DNA of 6,231 nt from Deltaproteobacteria bacterium (GTDB lineage Bacteria; Desulfobacterota; Desulfobulbia; Desulfobulbales; VMSU01). The stretch's first letter is position 1. The number at the start of each line of letters is the position of its first letter. Below, piece by piece: positions 4,882-6,231 of the stretch. The DNA lies in NCBI GenBank assembly GCA_024274995.1, contig JAJSAA010000208.1, forward strand, positions 1 through 6,231. The letters are read 5' to 3'. The position numbers were made by a program, and so were the translations under genes. The notes beneath the pieces are model-generated. The model saw only the letters and a list, made by a program, of their open reading frames with translations, did not search any database and was not told the DNA's origin.

Positions 4882-6231
4882 ATGCGTATTGCAATGCTTG
4901 CCCCCATTGCTTGGCGAACCCCGCCGCTCCATTACGGGCCCTGGGAAAGTGTGGTTTCCCTGCTGACAGAGGGATTGGTCGCCAAAGGGGTTGACGTCAC
5001 TCTTTTTGCCACCGCCAATTCCAGAACCAAGGGGACACTGCACGCCGTCTGTCAGTCCGGTTATGAGGAAAACAGCAAAATAGAACCTAAAGTCTGGGAG
5101 TGCCTGCATATATCCGAACTGTTTGAACGGGCCGATGAGTACGATCTGATTCACAACCATTTTGATTTCTCCCCACTGGCATACAGCGGCTTAGTGACTA
5201 CCCCCGTACTCACAACCATTCATGGCTTCTCCTCCCCTCGTATCCTGCCTGTTTATGAAAAATACAATGGTCGGGCCTTTTATGTAGCGATCAGCGAGGC
5301 CGACCGTTCAGCAAAGCTCAACTACGTGGCAATGATCCACCACGGCATTGACCTCAACAATTTCACCTTTGAGCCGAATGCAGCGGAATACCTGCTTTTC
5401 TTTGGACGCATTCACCCCGACAAAGGGGCCAAAGAGGCTATTGCCATTGCCAGGGCTGCCGGTCGAAAATTGATTATGGCCGGCATCATACAGGATAAAA
5501 GTTACTATGATTTTGAAGTCGAACCCCATCTTGGCAAAGATGTTGAATATGTCGGCAGTGTCGGGCCGAAACAGAGGGATGCATTGCTTGGCAAGGCATA
5601 TGCCTTATTGCACCCGATCAGCTTTAATGAACCTTTTGGGCTTTCAGTTGTGGAGGCTATGTCATGCGGTACGCCGGTGATTGCTTTTAACCTGGGCAGC
5701 ATGCCTGAGTTAATCCGCCCCGGGTTGAACGGATTCCTGGTTACCAATGTCGAGGAAGCAGCAGCGGCGGTTAATGAAATACCCCGGATAGACCGGGCTG
5801 CCTGCCGCAAATTTGTGGAGGAGCATTTTTCCACGGAACGAATGGTTGATGATTACCTCAAGGTCTATGAGCAGATCATTACCCAGACAAAACGTGAGGA
5901 TCATCGGCCGTGGGGATACTATACTGTTCTTGCTGATGAAGCGGACCACAAGGTCAAACGCATTCATGTCTATGCCGGCAAACGACTGAGCCTGCAAAAA
6001 CACCAGCGCCGGGCAGAGCACTGGATCATGCTTTACGGCGAGGGCATCGTTACGCTGGACGGTCGACAGATTCGGCTAAAAAAAAGTGAGTCCATCGATA
6101 TTCCTCAGGGTGCGGTTCATCGCATGGAGAATCAAAGCAACCAAGACATGGCCTTTGTCGAGGTGCAGTTAGGCGATTATTTCGGGGAGGATGATATCGT
6201 CAGGTTGGAGGATGACTTTGGCCGGACATAG
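4882..6231 (+). CDS. Family 4 glycosyltransferase fused to a type II mannose-6-phosphate isomerase cupin domain
   Basis: The gene is intact at 449 aa and its TAG ends at the last base of the window. Residues 1-335 are a GT-B fold, family 4 type. They show MRIAMLAPIAWRTPP at the N-terminus, LIHNHFD (89-95), TIHGFSSPR (112-120), the second-domain start LLFFGRIHPDKG (171-182) and the EX7E motif with E250 and E258 in NEPFGLSVVEAMSCGTPVIA. Residues 337-449 match the C-terminal cupin of type II phosphomannose isomerases (AlgA/ManC type): RPWGYY (342-347), LSLQKHQRRAEHW with Q372, H374, R377, E379 and H380, H413 in IPQGAVHRMEN, and the end GDYFGEDDIVRLEDDFGR. The guanylyltransferase domain that normally precedes this cupin is absent and a glycosyltransferase takes its place. 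A likely role is sugar transfer, perhaps mannose, in the cytoplasm, with the cupin supplying mannose-6-phosphate or sensing a sugar. Donor and acceptor cannot be deduced. A clear ribosome binding site GAGGTGA (4871-4877) supports the ATG. There is no signal peptide. Confidence 0.93.
   Translation: MRIAMLAPIAWRTPPLHYGPWESVVSLLTEGLVAKGVDVTLFATANSRTKGTLHAVCQSGYEENSKIEPKVWECLHISELFERADEYDLIHNHFDFSPLAYSGLVTTPVLTTIHGFSSPRILPVYEKYNGRAFYVAISEADRSAKLNYVAMIHHGIDLNNFTFEPNAAEYLLFFGRIHPDKGAKEAIAIARAAGRKLIMAGIIQDKSYYDFEVEPHLGKDVEYVGSVGPKQRDALLGKAYALLHPISFNEPFGLSVVEAMSCGTPVIAFNLGSMPELIRPGLNGFLVTNVEEAAAAVNEIPRIDRAACRKFVEEHFSTERMVDDYLKVYEQIITQTKREDHRPWGYYTVLADEADHKVKRIHVYAGKRLSLQKHQRRAEHWIMLYGEGIVTLDGRQIRLKKSESIDIPQGAVHRMENQSNQDMAFVEVQLGDYFGEDDIVRLEDDFGRT

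Noticed and set aside
4840..6021. Minus-strand open frames of 73-109 codons across the glycosyltransferase
   Set aside because: All are antisense to a full-length gene with conserved GT4 and cupin motifs; their translations show no recognisable family.

Overview
This window looks like a bacterial chromosome segment at the edge of an eroded defence or mobile island. The organism is probably a Gram-negative; the gene mix (SNF2/SWIM helicase, type I-E-like cas remnant, GT4-cupin fusion) would fit Desulfobacterota, but this is a guess from gene content and the sequence does not fix the taxon.

Left part (1-2812): one long minus-strand gene for a SNF2-family ATPase with an N-terminal SWIM-like zinc finger. 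Its 3' end runs off the left edge, and 913 codons are visible. A near-consensus sigma70-type promoter (TTGACT, 17 bp, TATAGT) sits just upstream of its ATG.

Middle part (2813-4700): a damaged plus-strand cluster. It starts with the C-terminal end of a WYL-domain regulator, followed by an intact 175-aa DEDDh (DnaQ-like) exonuclease whose start overlaps the WYL frame. A roughly 300-bp non-coding leader follows, with a 14-bp palindrome, a candidate promoter and several competing hairpins. After it comes the first ~47 codons of a Cas3 with the type I-E-like HD start (WGK ... HLLPYHCLD). cas3 then breaks off into the remains of a DUF4338 (DruA-like) gene. The N-terminal DruA piece is on the minus strand and the C-terminal piece on the plus strand. 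A 12-bp inverted repeat brackets the inverted segment, and flipping that segment back joins both pieces in one frame. The C-terminal piece also carries an amber codon and a frameshift. No CRISPR array and no other cas gene is visible, so the interference machinery has apparently been lost and only the exonuclease of this group still looks functional.

Right part (4701-6231): a short AT-rich intergenic stretch, then an intact 449-aa gene fusing a GT-B family 4 glycosyltransferase to a type II mannose-6-phosphate isomerase cupin domain. It ends exactly at the window edge. This gene probably belongs to sugar or polysaccharide metabolism and is not functionally tied to the cas remnant.
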